Positions 53,423 to 61,861 are shown, counted from the first letter of the stretch. The stretch: DNA of 64,000 nt from JBKBKN01 sp046294625 (GCA_046294625.1 JBKBKN010000008.1:1-64000), one strand, 5' to 3'. The notes: a model not told the origin generated them from the sequence alone. Translations and numbers: made by a program.

Positions 53423-53932
53423 TCAGCCTTTTGCTTGTTTAAAAATCGGTACCGTAGAGCATGCCTCTCCATACATGATCGATTTTGCCACCGGCCGCAT
53501 GATGCGGATGAGCTCCAAGTAAGCCGAACGAGGCACAGGCAAATTCCCGCAACCTTTTATGATAATACGTTGATCTTTAAACGGCTCTAAATCTAGCTTT
53601 GATAATGCTTCTTGATATAAAACGGTTTCAAGTGCTTCGCGATCGCCAAAGACCATTTTAGCCGCATAAGGTTCCAGTCTTGATGCGATTAACATGAAAG
53701 CCCAAACGGGGATGATGGCATCGGTAGAACAATGAATCCCAACAAAATGATCTTGATACTGCGACCAGTCATGAGTATCGATAAACTGCCTGAAATCTTT
53801 CTCTTTCAAGATTAAGCCCTGAAACAGTTGATCTTTGATGTCGATAATGCTTCGTGTGCCTTTGGTGTAATAATCTTCTAAATCTACATTCAGCAAATTG
53901 GCCGAAGCCACTTTATTAACGATTTCGTCCAT
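53423..53932 (-). CDS. DUF2480 family protein of the suf cluster
   Basis: A 169-residue protein matching the DUF2480 family, which I know only from Bacteroidota suf clusters. Recognisable stretches are the SLLNVDL-like ANLLNVDLEDYY start, RSIIDIKDQLFQGLILKEKDFR in part, VGIHCSTDAIIPVWAFMLI and IKGCGNLPVPRSAYLELI. Its function is not known; two conserved cysteines (HCSTD, KGCG) could bind metal or a cluster (inference). It starts at the ATG at 53932, 48 bp after the DUF59 gene, and is the last gene of the operon. Confidence 0.85.
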   Translation of the reverse strand: MDEIVNKVASANLLNVDLEDYYTKGTRSIIDIKDQLFQGLILKEKDFRQFIDTHDWSQYQDHFVGIHCSTDAIIPVWAFMLIASRLEPYAAKMVFGDREALETVLYQEALSKLDLEPFKDQRIIIKGCGNLPVPRSAYLELIRIMRPVAKSIMYGEACSTVPIFKQAKG

Positions 53933-53980
53933 GGTCAAATCTTTTTAAAACATGAAAGCTGTATGGAAACATGGCGTGCT

Positions 53981-54310
53981 TTACAAAAAGCCCAGCTCTA
54001 ATTTTGCCTCTTCACTCATCATATCCTGTTCCCAGGGTGGATCGAAGGTGATTTCTACTTTAGCAGACGTCACGCCTTCTGTTTTGCGAATTTTTTCTTC
54101 CACTTCCGGGGGTAACGTTTCTGCCACAGGGCAAGACGGCGATGTGAGTGTCATCGTTACGTGCACATCATTGTCTTCGTTGATATTGATTTCATAGATT
54201 AGTCCAAGCTCCCAGATATCAACCGGAATTTCGGGGTCATAGCAGGTTTTCAAAGTGGCTATGATATTTTTCTCTACTTGTTCTGCGCTTAATTTGGTTT
54301 CGGTGCTCAT
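53981..54310 (-). CDS. SUF-associated DUF59 (MIP18/SufT-like) iron-sulfur assembly protein
   Basis: A 109-residue DUF59 protein. Diagnostic stretches are IIATLKTCYDPEIPVDIWELGLIYEI in part, MTLTSPSCPVAETLPPEVEEKI in part and ITFDPPWEQDMMSEEAK. Such proteins help mature or deliver Fe-S clusters. The cysteine in CYDPEIP and the one in SPSCP are the conserved candidates. It starts at the ATG at 54310, 27 bp after sufE. Confidence 0.92.
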   Translation of the reverse strand: MSTETKLSAEQVEKNIIATLKTCYDPEIPVDIWELGLIYEININEDNDVHVTMTLTSPSCPVAETLPPEVEEKIRKTEGVTSAKVEITFDPPWEQDMMSEEAKLELGFL

Positions 54311-54337
54311 CGTCAAGCTGTTTTATCCGCTGTACGT

Positions 54338-54763
54338 TTATTTTAATTCTTTTAATTGGTCTATGGCAAAGTTTTTCATTTGCCTAATCATTGCCACCAA
54401 GCCATTGCTTCTGTTCGGCGAAAGGTGTTCTTTCAATCCAATTTCTTTGATAAAATCAAGCTCTGCTTTGGCAATGTCCTCTGGACGTTCGTTACTCAAT
54501 ACTTTCACCAGCATGCCTACAATTCCTTTAGGTATCATGGCCTCGCTATCGGCAAAATAGTGCACCCGCTCTCCGTCAAAATCAGCATGCAGCCACACTC
54601 GACTTTGACAACCATGAATAAGATGTGCCTCGGTTTTGTATCGTGGATCGAATGGAGGTAATGTTTTCGCCAAATCAATGAGATATTCATATTTGTCGTT
54701 CCAGTCTTCATACATGCTGAAGGCCTCGATAATCTCCTCTTCTTTTTCGGCTATGGTGCTCAT
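54338..54763 (-). CDS. sufE: SufE-family sulfur acceptor
   Basis: A 141-residue SufE. It accepts persulfide sulfur from the cysteine desulfurase SufS and passes it to the SufBCD scaffold. The active cysteine is in LIHGCQSRVWL (about residue 52). YEYLIDLAKTLPPFD and GIVGMLVKVLSN are conserved. Its start overlaps the sufS stop by 4 bp. Confidence 0.94.
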   Translation of the reverse strand: MSTIAEKEEEIIEAFSMYEDWNDKYEYLIDLAKTLPPFDPRYKTEAHLIHGCQSRVWLHADFDGERVHYFADSEAMIPKGIVGMLVKVLSNERPEDIAKAELDFIKEIGLKEHLSPNRSNGLVAMIRQMKNFAIDQLKELK

Positions 54764-56004
54764 AATAACATCTTTTTAGCTTTGTGAAGGCCTTCTACAA
54801 GACGATCCACTTCTTCAAAAGTATTGTAAAAAGAAAATGATGCTCTAACTGTTCCGGGTATATTGAAAAAATCCATGATCGGTTGCGCGCAGTGATGACC
54901 TGTGCGCACTGCTATGCCCATTTTATCCAGAACAAATCCGGTGTCATAAGGGTGGCAACCCTCAATCAAAAAAGATATCACCCCGGCCTTGTTTGCTGCG
55001 GTGCCATAAATCTTAAGCCCTTCAATTTCAGACAAAGACGCTGTTGCATAATCGAGCAACTGCTTTTCGTAGTATTCAATGATATCGTGACCAAGGTTAT
55101 GCATGTAGTCAATCGCTTCGGCCAATACAATTCCACCTTCAATGTTGGGAGTGCCTGCCTCGAAACGTAGTGGAAGTTCGTTGTAGGTTGTTTTCTCTAG
55201 GCTTACGGTTTTAATCATATCTCCACCCCCTTGGTAAGGTGGTAGTTTTTCCATCACCTGTTCGCGACCATACAAAACTCCAACGCCGGTTGGGCCTAAC
55301 ATTTTATGCGCTGAAAACACATAAAAATCGCAGTCCAGCATTTGAACGTCCACTTTAAAATGCGGAACAGCCTGTGCGCCATCTATTAATGTAAGTGCGC
55401 TTACCGACTTCGCTCTTTCAATTATTTTTTCTATTGGATTGATCGTACCAAGCGCATTGGAAACGTGCATAACTGAAACAATCACAGTGTTTTCGTTAAT
55501 CAGACTATCTAATTCGTCCAGAATAAGTTCTCCATTCGCATCCATATGAATCCAGCGGAGTTTGGCGCCAGATTTTTCACAAGCCATTTGCCAGGGTACG
55601 ATATTGCTGTGATGCTCCATGGCGCTAATGAGCACTTCTTTGCCCGGCTTGAGCAAATGCGAAATGACATTGGACACCAGATTAATGCCATCCGTAGTTC
55701 CTTTCGTAAAAATTATCTCCCTGGCAGAAGCAGCATTAACAAAGCTTTTCACTTTTTCTCTCGATTGCTCATAAGCCTCTGTAGCAAGCTGACTAAGTGC
55801 GTGCACGCCCCTGTGTATATTACTGTTATACTCGGTGTAATAGCGCGAAATGGCACTAATAACCTGGACGGGCTTTTGCGAAGTGGCGCCATTGTCAAAG
55901 TAAACCAAGGGATTTCCGTTGACTTGCTGATGCAAAATCGGAAAATCGTTTCTTACCTTCTCTATGTCTATCTCAAGATGAGGCTGAGTTTGTGCAATCG
56001 GCAT
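54760..56004 (-). CDS. sufS: cysteine desulfurase SufS
   Basis: A 414-residue class V PLP aminotransferase-fold enzyme. It takes sulfur from cysteine as a persulfide. VYFDNGATSQKPVQVI opens the fold. The PLP lysine is in YVFSAHKMLGPTGVGVLYG, and the persulfide cysteine is in VRTGHHCAQPIMDFF. SufB, SufC and SufD are not beside it; rpoN is divergent on the other side. In many Bacteroidota the order is sufBCD-sufS-sufE-DUF59-DUF2480, so this cluster looks like the second half separated from the scaffold genes. Confidence 0.95.
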   Translation of the reverse strand: MPIAQTQPHLEIDIEKVRNDFPILHQQVNGNPLVYFDNGATSQKPVQVISAISRYYTEYNSNIHRGVHALSQLATEAYEQSREKVKSFVNAASAREIIFTKGTTDGINLVSNVISHLLKPGKEVLISAMEHHSNIVPWQMACEKSGAKLRWIHMDANGELILDELDSLINENTVIVSVMHVSNALGTINPIEKIIERAKSVSALTLIDGAQAVPHFKVDVQMLDCDFYVFSAHKMLGPTGVGVLYGREQVMEKLPPYQGGGDMIKTVSLEKTTYNELPLRFEAGTPNIEGGIVLAEAIDYMHNLGHDIIEYYEKQLLDYATASLSEIEGLKIYGTAANKAGVISFLIEGCHPYDTGFVLDKMGIAVRTGHHCAQPIMDFFNIPGTVRASFSFYNTFEEVDRLVEGLHKAKKMLL

Positions 56005-56031
56005 ATGCGTGATTTTAAACCGCTGTATTTA

Positions 56032-56048
56032 TTTAGATTAAATCTAAA
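56032..56048. promoter_or_regulatory. palindromic operator candidate upstream of sufS
   Basis: TTTAGATTAAATCTAAA has perfect 7-bp arms around TAA. It lies 28-44 bp upstream of the sufS ATG and 120 bp from rpoN. The layout resembles operators of DtxR/MntR- or Rrf2-family metal or Fe-S regulators. That assignment is inference. Confidence 0.5.
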
Positions 56049-56146
56049 ATAAAACACATGGGCGGCACTTTTGTTGGCAAATTTACAGAAATCTGAAATA
56101 ATTTGGGCTTTTTGCCCGCTTTATGATGGCTGTTTAATTTTGGTCG

Positions 56147-56154
56147 TAAATTTG
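56147..56154 (+). promoter_or_regulatory. -7 promoter element (TAAATTTG) of rpoN
   Basis: TAAATTTG matches TAnnTTTG and ends 13 bp before the ATG at 56168. Confidence 0.5.
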
Positions 56155-56167
56155 CTAAAATTGCAGC

Positions 56168-57649
56168 ATGTTAAAACAAAGCCTTCAGCAAAAGCTACAA
56201 CAGAAGCTTTCTCCGCAACAGATTCAACTCATGAAACTGCTGCAGGTTCCCACTATGGCTTTAGAACAACGCATCAAAGAAGAGCTGGAGATCAACCCTG
56301 CACTCGAAGAAGGCCGATCAGAAGAAGACAACGACTACGAATCCAACGATCCTAAGGATGAGTTTGATAACACAGAAGACGATTTCAACGATCATCAGGA
56401 TCAACAACGTGATGACTTCGACCTCGACCAGTATATGGACGACGATGAAATTCCTTCCTACAAACTGGCAGCAAACAATAGCGGTCCGGACGATGAGCGG
56501 AAAGAAATCCCGTTTGCAGGTGGATTAGGCTTTCAGGAAATGTTGTTGCAACAGCTCGGACTCAAAGACCTCGATGACCATCAATATCAGGTGGCGGAAT
56601 ATATTGTGGGGAACATTGATGAAGACGGCTACTTGCGGAGAGAAATCATGTCTATAACAGACGATTTAGCCTTTTCACAAAACATACAAACAAGCGATGA
56701 GGAGGTCGAAGAGCTTCTTAAAGTAGTCCAAAGCCTTGACCCACCCGGAGTTGGGGCCAGAGATCTTCAGGAGTGCCTGCTCATTCAGCTTAAAAGAAAA
56801 GAAAAACCTACAAGCCATACGGCGCTAGCTATCGAAATCATTTCGGAGTGCATGGAAGAGATGTCGAAAAAGCATTACGATAAAATCATTCGCAAGCTTG
56901 GTATTGAAGATGATGAGCTCAAAGCGGCACTCAAAGAAATATTAAAACTGAATCCCAAGCCGGGAAATGCACTTACAGAGTCTCAAAAATCTACACAACA
57001 CATTACTCCCGATTTTTTATTAATCAATAATGATGGCAAACTTGAGCTTCAGCTTAATTCGCGAAATGCGCCTGACTTGAAAATAAGCAAAAGCTATTCA
57101 GAAATGCTTGACCACTATAGCAAGGCAAAAAACATGAACGAGTCGCAGCAAAAAGAAGCGGTGATGTTCGTTAGACAAAAAATAGATGCAGCCAAATGGT
57201 TTATTGATGCAATCAAACAAAGGCAAAACACACTGCTCTACACCATGAATGCGATTCTGGAATTTCAATATGAGTATTTTCAAACAGGCGATGAAACCAA
57301 ATTGAAGCCAATGATTTTGAAAGATATTGCAGAAAAAGTTGGGCTTGATATTTCAACCGTTTCTCGAGTAGCCAACAGCAAATACATTCAAACGCCTTTT
57401 GGCACTTTTTTGCTTAAATCCTTTTTCTCTGAATCGCTCTCAACAGAGTCGGGCGAAGAAGTATCAACCCGCGAAGTGAAAAAAATACTCGAAGACGTGG
57501 TTTCTAATGAAAACAAAAGAAAGCCCGTTACCGACGATAAGCTAGCTAAAATTCTCAAAGACAAAGGGTATAACATAGCGCGCAGAACAGTTGCAAAGTA
57601 TCGGGAACAACTTAATATTCCGGTGGCAAGATTGCGTAAGGAGCTATAA
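56168..57649 (+). CDS. rpoN: RNA polymerase sigma-54 factor
   Basis: A 493-residue sigma-54. Region I (about 1-50: QSLQQKLQQKLSPQQIQLMKLLQVP in part) contacts enhancer-binding ATPases. Region II (about 50-115) is unusually acidic and Asp/Gln-rich. The core-binding domain and then the DNA-binding region III follow. The RpoN box is ARRTVAKYRE (near 477-486) and the HTH is in VSRVANSKYIQTPFGTF. It directs transcription from -24/-12 promoters with an AAA+ activator. No such activator is in this window. Confidence 0.95.
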   Translation: MLKQSLQQKLQQKLSPQQIQLMKLLQVPTMALEQRIKEELEINPALEEGRSEEDNDYESNDPKDEFDNTEDDFNDHQDQQRDDFDLDQYMDDDEIPSYKLAANNSGPDDERKEIPFAGGLGFQEMLLQQLGLKDLDDHQYQVAEYIVGNIDEDGYLRREIMSITDDLAFSQNIQTSDEEVEELLKVVQSLDPPGVGARDLQECLLIQLKRKEKPTSHTALAIEIISECMEEMSKKHYDKIIRKLGIEDDELKAALKEILKLNPKPGNALTESQKSTQHITPDFLLINNDGKLELQLNSRNAPDLKISKSYSEMLDHYSKAKNMNESQQKEAVMFVRQKIDAAKWFIDAIKQRQNTLLYTMNAILEFQYEYFQTGDETKLKPMILKDIAEKVGLDISTVSRVANSKYIQTPFGTFLLKSFFSESLSTESGEEVSTREVKKILEDVVSNENKRKPVTDDKLAKILKDKGYNIARRTVAKYREQLNIPVARLRKEL

Positions 57650-57669
57650 TTCTAACAAACTTTCTGCTG

Positions 57670-58296
57670 ATGGATATGGATCAAAAGCTTTCTTTTCTGG
57701 CACTTGGCGACTCTTACACGATTGGCGAATCAGTAGACGAAAATGAAAGATGGCCCAATTTGCTGGTAAAAACGTGCAAAGAGAAAGGAATTAATTTTGC
57801 ATCGCCACACATCATCGCCAAAACGGGATGGACAACCGATGAGCTCAATCACGCAATAGATGATGCAAATATTGATGACACTTATGATTGGGTTTCGCTT
57901 TTAATCGGAGTAAACAATCAATATCGTGGTCGATCTGTTGATGATTATAAACCGGAGTTTGAGTCTTTGTTGAAGAGGGCTATTTCGTATGCAAATGATA
58001 AAAAAGAGCACGTCTTTGTGCTGTCCATTCCGGATTGGGGCGTTACACCCTTTGCCCACGATCGCGACCGCAATGCCATTGCCCGGGAAATCGATGCTTA
58101 TAACCTTGCAAACCGGCAGATCGCAGAAAAATATCAGGTTCAATACTTTGATATTACACCTTCCACACGAAAGGCTGCCGATGATTTGAGTCTGTTGGCG
58201 CCTGACGGGCTTCACCCATCAGGAAAAAACTATTTACAATGGGCTGAAATGGTGGCTGAATGGGTGGTGCTGAAAACCCAAAAGTCAAGCATGTAA
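57670..58296 (+). CDS. SGNH/GDSL-family hydrolase
   Basis: A 208-residue esterase or lipase-type hydrolase. Block I is LALGDSYTIGE with the nucleophile serine. The glycine block has GWTTDELNHAI and the Asn block is LIGVNNQYRG. Block V is APDGLHPSGKNY, with the catalytic Asp and His. No signal peptide is seen, so it is probably cytoplasmic. It lies 20 bp after rpoN and is likely cotranscribed, although no functional link is evident. Its substrate is unknown. Confidence 0.88.
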   Translation: MDMDQKLSFLALGDSYTIGESVDENERWPNLLVKTCKEKGINFASPHIIAKTGWTTDELNHAIDDANIDDTYDWVSLLIGVNNQYRGRSVDDYKPEFESLLKRAISYANDKKEHVFVLSIPDWGVTPFAHDRDRNAIAREIDAYNLANRQIAEKYQVQYFDITPSTRKAADDLSLLAPDGLHPSGKNYLQWAEMVAEWVVLKTQKSSM

Positions 58297-58313
58297 ACAA
58301 ATATGCTTTGAAG

Positions 58314-60083
58314 CTAAAACAAACTCGTTATTCCAAAATGCACGCGGGCATTGCGAAACTGTAGCGGATTGTCGAATTGGCGGCCTATGGCATAGCTGAT
58401 ATTGAAAATGCCTGCACCGGTTTCAAAGCTCAAGCCTACCCCTATACCAAATGGTCTGTCAATGATGTTTCGATTTCGCGAAGTATTTTCATAGTACGCC
58501 CCATTCCAAAACAGCGAGAAATAAGAATTTTCTTCAAACAGGTAGCGGTACTCCAAATTGAGCATGGTGAAAAAGGATGCAAAAATAGATTCATCGTCGA
58601 AGCCTCGGAGCGAATTAAATCCCCCTATCAGAAAAAGTTCATTCTCAAAGAGATTTTCACCCGTAATCAAATGGCTCAGCACTCCGGGAACAAAAGTGGA
58701 TTGTGCGCCAAGTGGGATAAAAAAATCGATGTCGGCCGTTCCGGTCCATTGAATGGTTCGCAAATTAAGTCCCTCATACAGCACCGGATTGAGCGCACTG
58801 TTTTGACGAATATTTCTGATTCCGGTCGAAGCCTTCACTTTGGCCCTTAATCCTTTTCTGGGATTAAAACGATAGTCCAGATTTTCGGACGAAAGCTCAA
58901 GCCCGTATTGATTGGATGATATATCGGCAAAATCAGGCAAGACGGTTATGTATTGAAAATTTCTTGTGTTTAATAAAGATGAACTTCGGTTTTCGACAAA
59001 AGCCTTGAGATAATTATTTCCTCCAAACAAATACTGCACACCAAAGCTACGCTGAAGATTAATAAAGGTGGAATCGCGTTTATACAGATGGAATTCTCCG
59101 TCAATGCCAAAAGGGGTATTCAAGATAAAGGGATATTCCACATTCACATCAAGTCTTTGCGTGGCCACTTGCAAGCGACGCCATTCTGCTTCGATGAGCT
59201 CTCCCCTGCCCAATGAGTTGCGAAGCTTCATCACCGCTTCGCCGGTGAGCAATAGCCTTCCGGTTTGGTCACTGTTGGGTAAAAAACCAAGCATCCCGTT
59301 AAATTGACTGGCCTTTCGCTCATTGAGTTCAAGCCTGATTACCGCTTTGTCTTCCAACAAGATTACCTGAGCCGGTTTGGCTTCGCGCACAAAGGGAATT
59401 TCCCTAATACGTGTTCCCATAGCTCTGATGAGCGATTCGTTATATACATCGCCGGGTTTTATCCCTATGTAGTTTTCAATAAAACGCGAAGAAATTTTTG
59501 CCTTCCCCTTGATATTTACGCTGTCAATAATGTAACGATTTCCGGTAACGGCCTTTAATTCTGCTTCTACTTTTTCGCCATTCATCATAAGCTGATCAAG
59601 CTGAAGCCGAGCAAAAGGATAGCCATAATTTTCATAGGCATCGAGCATCCGGGTCATCATTCGTTCCAGCTTCGAATGGTTAAATGTCTTATTACGGTAG
59701 AGCTTCTCGCGGTATCCGGTCTTGCTCAATATCGCTTCATCCACATTGCCCGCGCCTAGTTTTATCCACTGATAGGATGCTCCTGCGAATATGTATGCCT
59801 TCGTCAGGTTACCCGTCTTCACAAGGCTATCTAACGATGCGGCCGCGTGACCATTGGCGATTAAGCCGGCAAGGTAACGGTACACTTCCTGTTCGGCAAG
59901 TTTCTCATTGTTGTGAAACTTTTTGTGATTGGATGGTTTCTCCGGTTCACCCTTCACGCCAAATTGCACAATCTCTAGTTGATGCTGTCCATGCGCATTA
60001 ATTTGAATGAGCAGAAAGAAGAAACACCAAGCCCGGCTGATGCGTCCAAAAGAGCTGAATGATATGTGGTTTAATGCCGGCAA
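58314..60083 (-). CDS. BamA/TamA-family outer-membrane protein
   Basis: A 589-residue Omp85-like protein. The signal peptide includes AWCFFFLLIQINAHGQ. At least one POTRA domain is at about 190-270 (YIDSVNIKGKAKISSRFIENYIGI, GTRIREIPFVREAKP). The C-terminal barrel covers about 270-589, with FLIGGFNSLRGFDDESIF matching the conserved VRGY/F loop of Omp85 barrels and an aromatic end (VHFGITSLF). It is shorter than BamA (about 800 residues), so it is more like TamA or a specialised assembly or translocation factor. The only start that keeps the signal peptide is the TTG at 60083; no in-frame ATG exists before the POTRA region. Confidence 0.85.
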   Translation of the reverse strand: MPALNHISFSSFGRISRAWCFFFLLIQINAHGQHQLEIVQFGVKGEPEKPSNHKKFHNNEKLAEQEVYRYLAGLIANGHAAASLDSLVKTGNLTKAYIFAGASYQWIKLGAGNVDEAILSKTGYREKLYRNKTFNHSKLERMMTRMLDAYENYGYPFARLQLDQLMMNGEKVEAELKAVTGNRYIIDSVNIKGKAKISSRFIENYIGIKPGDVYNESLIRAMGTRIREIPFVREAKPAQVILLEDKAVIRLELNERKASQFNGMLGFLPNSDQTGRLLLTGEAVMKLRNSLGRGELIEAEWRRLQVATQRLDVNVEYPFILNTPFGIDGEFHLYKRDSTFINLQRSFGVQYLFGGNNYLKAFVENRSSSLLNTRNFQYITVLPDFADISSNQYGLELSSENLDYRFNPRKGLRAKVKASTGIRNIRQNSALNPVLYEGLNLRTIQWTGTADIDFFIPLGAQSTFVPGVLSHLITGENLFENELFLIGGFNSLRGFDDESIFASFFTMLNLEYRYLFEENSYFSLFWNGAYYENTSRNRNIIDRPFGIGVGLSFETGAGIFNISYAIGRQFDNPLQFRNARVHFGITSLF

Positions 60084-60141
60084 TAATAATGTTGTGGTTT
60101 GTAAAAGTAGCGTTTGATTGATATTTTTATTTTATAAACAA

Positions 60142-60828
60142 TCAGATATCACACCAGTTTATTGGCGTCTTACCTTGCCGAACCAGGTGTTCATTGCATT
60201 TGCTGAAATGCTTACAACCCAGAAATCCCGTGTGCGCAGAGAAAGGCGAAGGGTGAGGCGCTTTGAGCACAAAATGCCTCCCTTCTGCTATCGATGCTTC
60301 CTTTTTTTGGGCAGGCTTTCCCCAAAGCAAAAAGACTATCCCGCTGTAATTTGATGTCAATTGGACAATCACCTCATCGGTGAACGTTTCCCAACCTTTG
60401 CCAAAGTGTGAACCCGGACTTGATGATCGCACAGTGAGTGTGGTGTTGAGCAATAAAACTCCCTGTCTAGCCCAACTACTTAGGTCGCCATGAGAAGGAT
60501 AACTGCATCCTAAATCATCGCACAGCTCTTTGAAAATGTTCTGCAAAGAAGGTGGCAGCTTCATCCCTTTTGCAACCGAAAAGCAAAGACCATTTGCTTG
60601 CCCTGGCCCATGATAAGGGTCCTGACCCACAATGACCACTTTTACATCTTCTGGCATGGTATGCTCAAATGCAGCAAAAACTTGGTTTCCGGGCGGATAA
60701 ACCACATTGTGTTTTTTCTCTTCCAGCAAATATTCCTTTAAGTTCGCAAAATAAGGAGCAGAAAAACTTTTCTTAAGCAGATTCTTCCATGGCTCAGCAA
60801 TCTTCGGCGCAACTTGTTTATTCATCAT
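60142..60828 (-). CDS. ung: uracil-DNA glycosylase
   Basis: A 228-residue family 1 UDG that excises uracil from DNA. The water-activating motif is VIVGQDPYHGPGQANGLCFSV in part (Asp and His). PPSLQNIFKEL follows. The DNA intercalation loop is HPSPFSAHTGF, with its leucine position occupied by phenylalanine region residues, as in many bacterial Ung. VFLLWGKPAQKKE is also conserved. The ATG at 60828 or 60825 is the start; the TTG at 60852 lies in the promoter. Confidence 0.95.
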   Translation of the reverse strand: MMNKQVAPKIAEPWKNLLKKSFSAPYFANLKEYLLEEKKHNVVYPPGNQVFAAFEHTMPEDVKVVIVGQDPYHGPGQANGLCFSVAKGMKLPPSLQNIFKELCDDLGCSYPSHGDLSSWARQGVLLLNTTLTVRSSSPGSHFGKGWETFTDEVIVQLTSNYSGIVFLLWGKPAQKKEASIAEGRHFVLKAPHPSPFSAHTGFLGCKHFSKCNEHLVRQGKTPINWCDI

Positions 60829-60849
60829 TTCTGAGTTTTGAGATTGCGG

Positions 60850-60857
60850 CAAATATA
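60850..60857 (-). promoter_or_regulatory. -7 promoter element (TATATTTG) of ung
   Basis: Minus-strand TATATTTG matches TAnnTTTG and ends 21 bp before the ATG at 60828. Confidence 0.5.
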
Positions 60858-61025
60858 CTCATGGCAAGTTGCTTTATGTTTTTTTAATCCTTTGGGGTCT
60901 GCACTAAAGTTACACAACATTCGTTATCAGGGTAACTTAATCAGGTTCATTTCCGTAAACCTATTGATTGTTAAATGCCGCATTTAATAATTTAAGTTTT
61001 GGAAAGGGACACAAAACTTTACATT

Positions 61026-61256
61026 ATGCGCAATTATTTTAGACTGATCGTGGGGCTGTTTTTAGCGGGTTTAATGTTGTTTTNNNNNNNNNNNNNNNNN
61101 NNNNNNNNNNNNNNNNNNNNNNNNNNNNNNNNNNNNNNNNNNNNNNNNNNNNNNNNNNNNNNNNNNNNNNNNNNNNNNNNNNNGTCTTGCAAAACAAGGA
61201 TAGACTGTCCTGCTTATGGAAAAAATCACAGCTACAAAAAATATCATCGTGTGTAG
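61026..61256 (+). CDS. small lipoprotein gene interrupted by assembly gap (copy 1)
   Basis: Left of the gap the frame gives MRNYFRLIVGLFLAGLMLF, a lipoprotein signal peptide without its cysteine. Right of the gap it reads SCKTRIDCPAYGKNH... to a stop at 61254-61256. The right part matches the next small lipoprotein (SCRTKKVDCPAYSKV). Without the gap the protein would have 19 + 23 = 42 residues, the same length as that neighbour. The 100 N are a conventional placeholder. The real gap may be nearly zero, or it may hide further copies. Function is unknown. Confidence 0.55.
   Translation: MRNYFRLIVGLFLAGLMLFXXXXXXXXXXXXXXXXXXXXXXXXXXXXXXXXXXSCKTRIDCPAYGKNHSYKKYHRV
61084..61183. other. assembly gap of 100 N
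   Basis: Exactly 100 consecutive N, the usual placeholder for a scaffold join of unknown length. It interrupts a very short gene. Confidence 0.98.
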
Positions 61257-61272
61257 TAAAAAGTAAAATGCC

Positions 61273-61280
61273 TACCTTTG
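61273..61280 (+). promoter_or_regulatory. -7 promoter element (TACCTTTG) of the second small lipoprotein gene
   Basis: TACCTTTG matches TAnnTTTG and ends 18 bp before the ATG at 61299. Confidence 0.5.
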
Positions 61281-61298
61281 TGGCAGATTAGGACGGAT

Positions 61299-61427
61299 AT
61301 GCACAGACTCGCTAAACTTTTAATTTTATTTTTTATTTCTACCATTGTTCTGGTTTCATGCAGAACGAAAAAAGTGGATTGTCCGGCCTACAGTAAGGTC
61401 AATGTAGAAAACAGCGTTAAAGGCTAA
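61299..61427 (+). CDS. 42-residue lipoprotein (copy 2)
   Basis: The ATG at 61299 opens a 42-residue frame that ends in TAA at 61425-61427. It has a signal peptide (MHRLAKLLILFFISTIVLVS), then cysteine C21 in lipobox LVSC, followed by RTKKVDCPAYSKVNVENSVKG in part. The tail shares S-C-K/R-T-x-x-D-C-P-A-Y-S/G-K with the gene crossing the gap. A perfect -7 element precedes it. The stop overlaps the next start (TAATG), so translation is coupled to ytxJ. Function is unknown, but a second conserved cysteine (DCPAY) could take part in thiol chemistry (speculation). Confidence 0.7.
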   Translation: MHRLAKLLILFFISTIVLVSCRTKKVDCPAYSKVNVENSVKG

Positions 61428-61774
61428 TGCACGATTTCATGATCCCGCTCACCGATGTGGAGCAACTCCAATCTATTACCCAAGCATCTGAATCAGGCCC
61501 TTTGGCGATTTTTAAGCACAGCACCAGATGCAGCATTAGCTCCATGGCTTTGAACAGAATTCAAAAAGACTGGAAAATCAACTGCCCGACCATTCCCATT
61601 TATTATCTCGATCTCATCCGGTTTAGGAATATTTCAAACAGAATCGCTGAAATATTTCATGTTCAACATGAATCTCCGCAGCTCCTAATCATACGAAACA
61701 GTATTTGTGTTTATCATGCTTCACACAATGCCATTGATGCTGCTGACATTTCAGGCGTGATTGAAAGCGCTTGA
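61427..61774 (+). CDS. ytxJ: YtxJ-like bacillithiol-system redox-active protein
   Basis: A 115-residue monothiol thioredoxin-like protein (DUF2847). The active motif IFKHSTRCSISSMAL fits the YtxJ signature T-x-C-x-I-S with a single cysteine (residue 35). LIIRNSICVYHASHNAI closes the fold. YtxJ is thought to act as a bacilliredoxin-like partner in bacillithiol redox balance. Bacillithiol is known in a number of Bacteroidota. Its bshA/B/C synthesis genes are not in this window. Confidence 0.85.
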   Translation: MHDFMIPLTDVEQLQSITQASESGPLAIFKHSTRCSISSMALNRIQKDWKINCPTIPIYYLDLIRFRNISNRIAEIFHVQHESPQLLIIRNSICVYHASHNAIDAADISGVIESA

Positions 61775-61815
61775 TAAGGGTCAAACAATATTTATCGACA
61801 TATTGCAATAATTCT

Positions 61816-61823
61816 TAGCTTTG
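61816..61823 (+). promoter_or_regulatory. -7 promoter element (TAGCTTTG) of prs-rplY
   Basis: TAGCTTTG matches TAnnTTTG and ends 38 bp before the ATG at 61862. The GTG at 61850 is an alternative start. Confidence 0.5.
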
Positions 61824-61861
61824 CGCCTTCAAAAAATCATCCAATAAAAGTGCTCAACGAA

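Noticed and set aside
60999..61256. 85-residue protein spanning the N run
   Set aside because: Thirty-four of the residues are unknown bases from a placeholder gap, so the length and the frame across it have no meaning.
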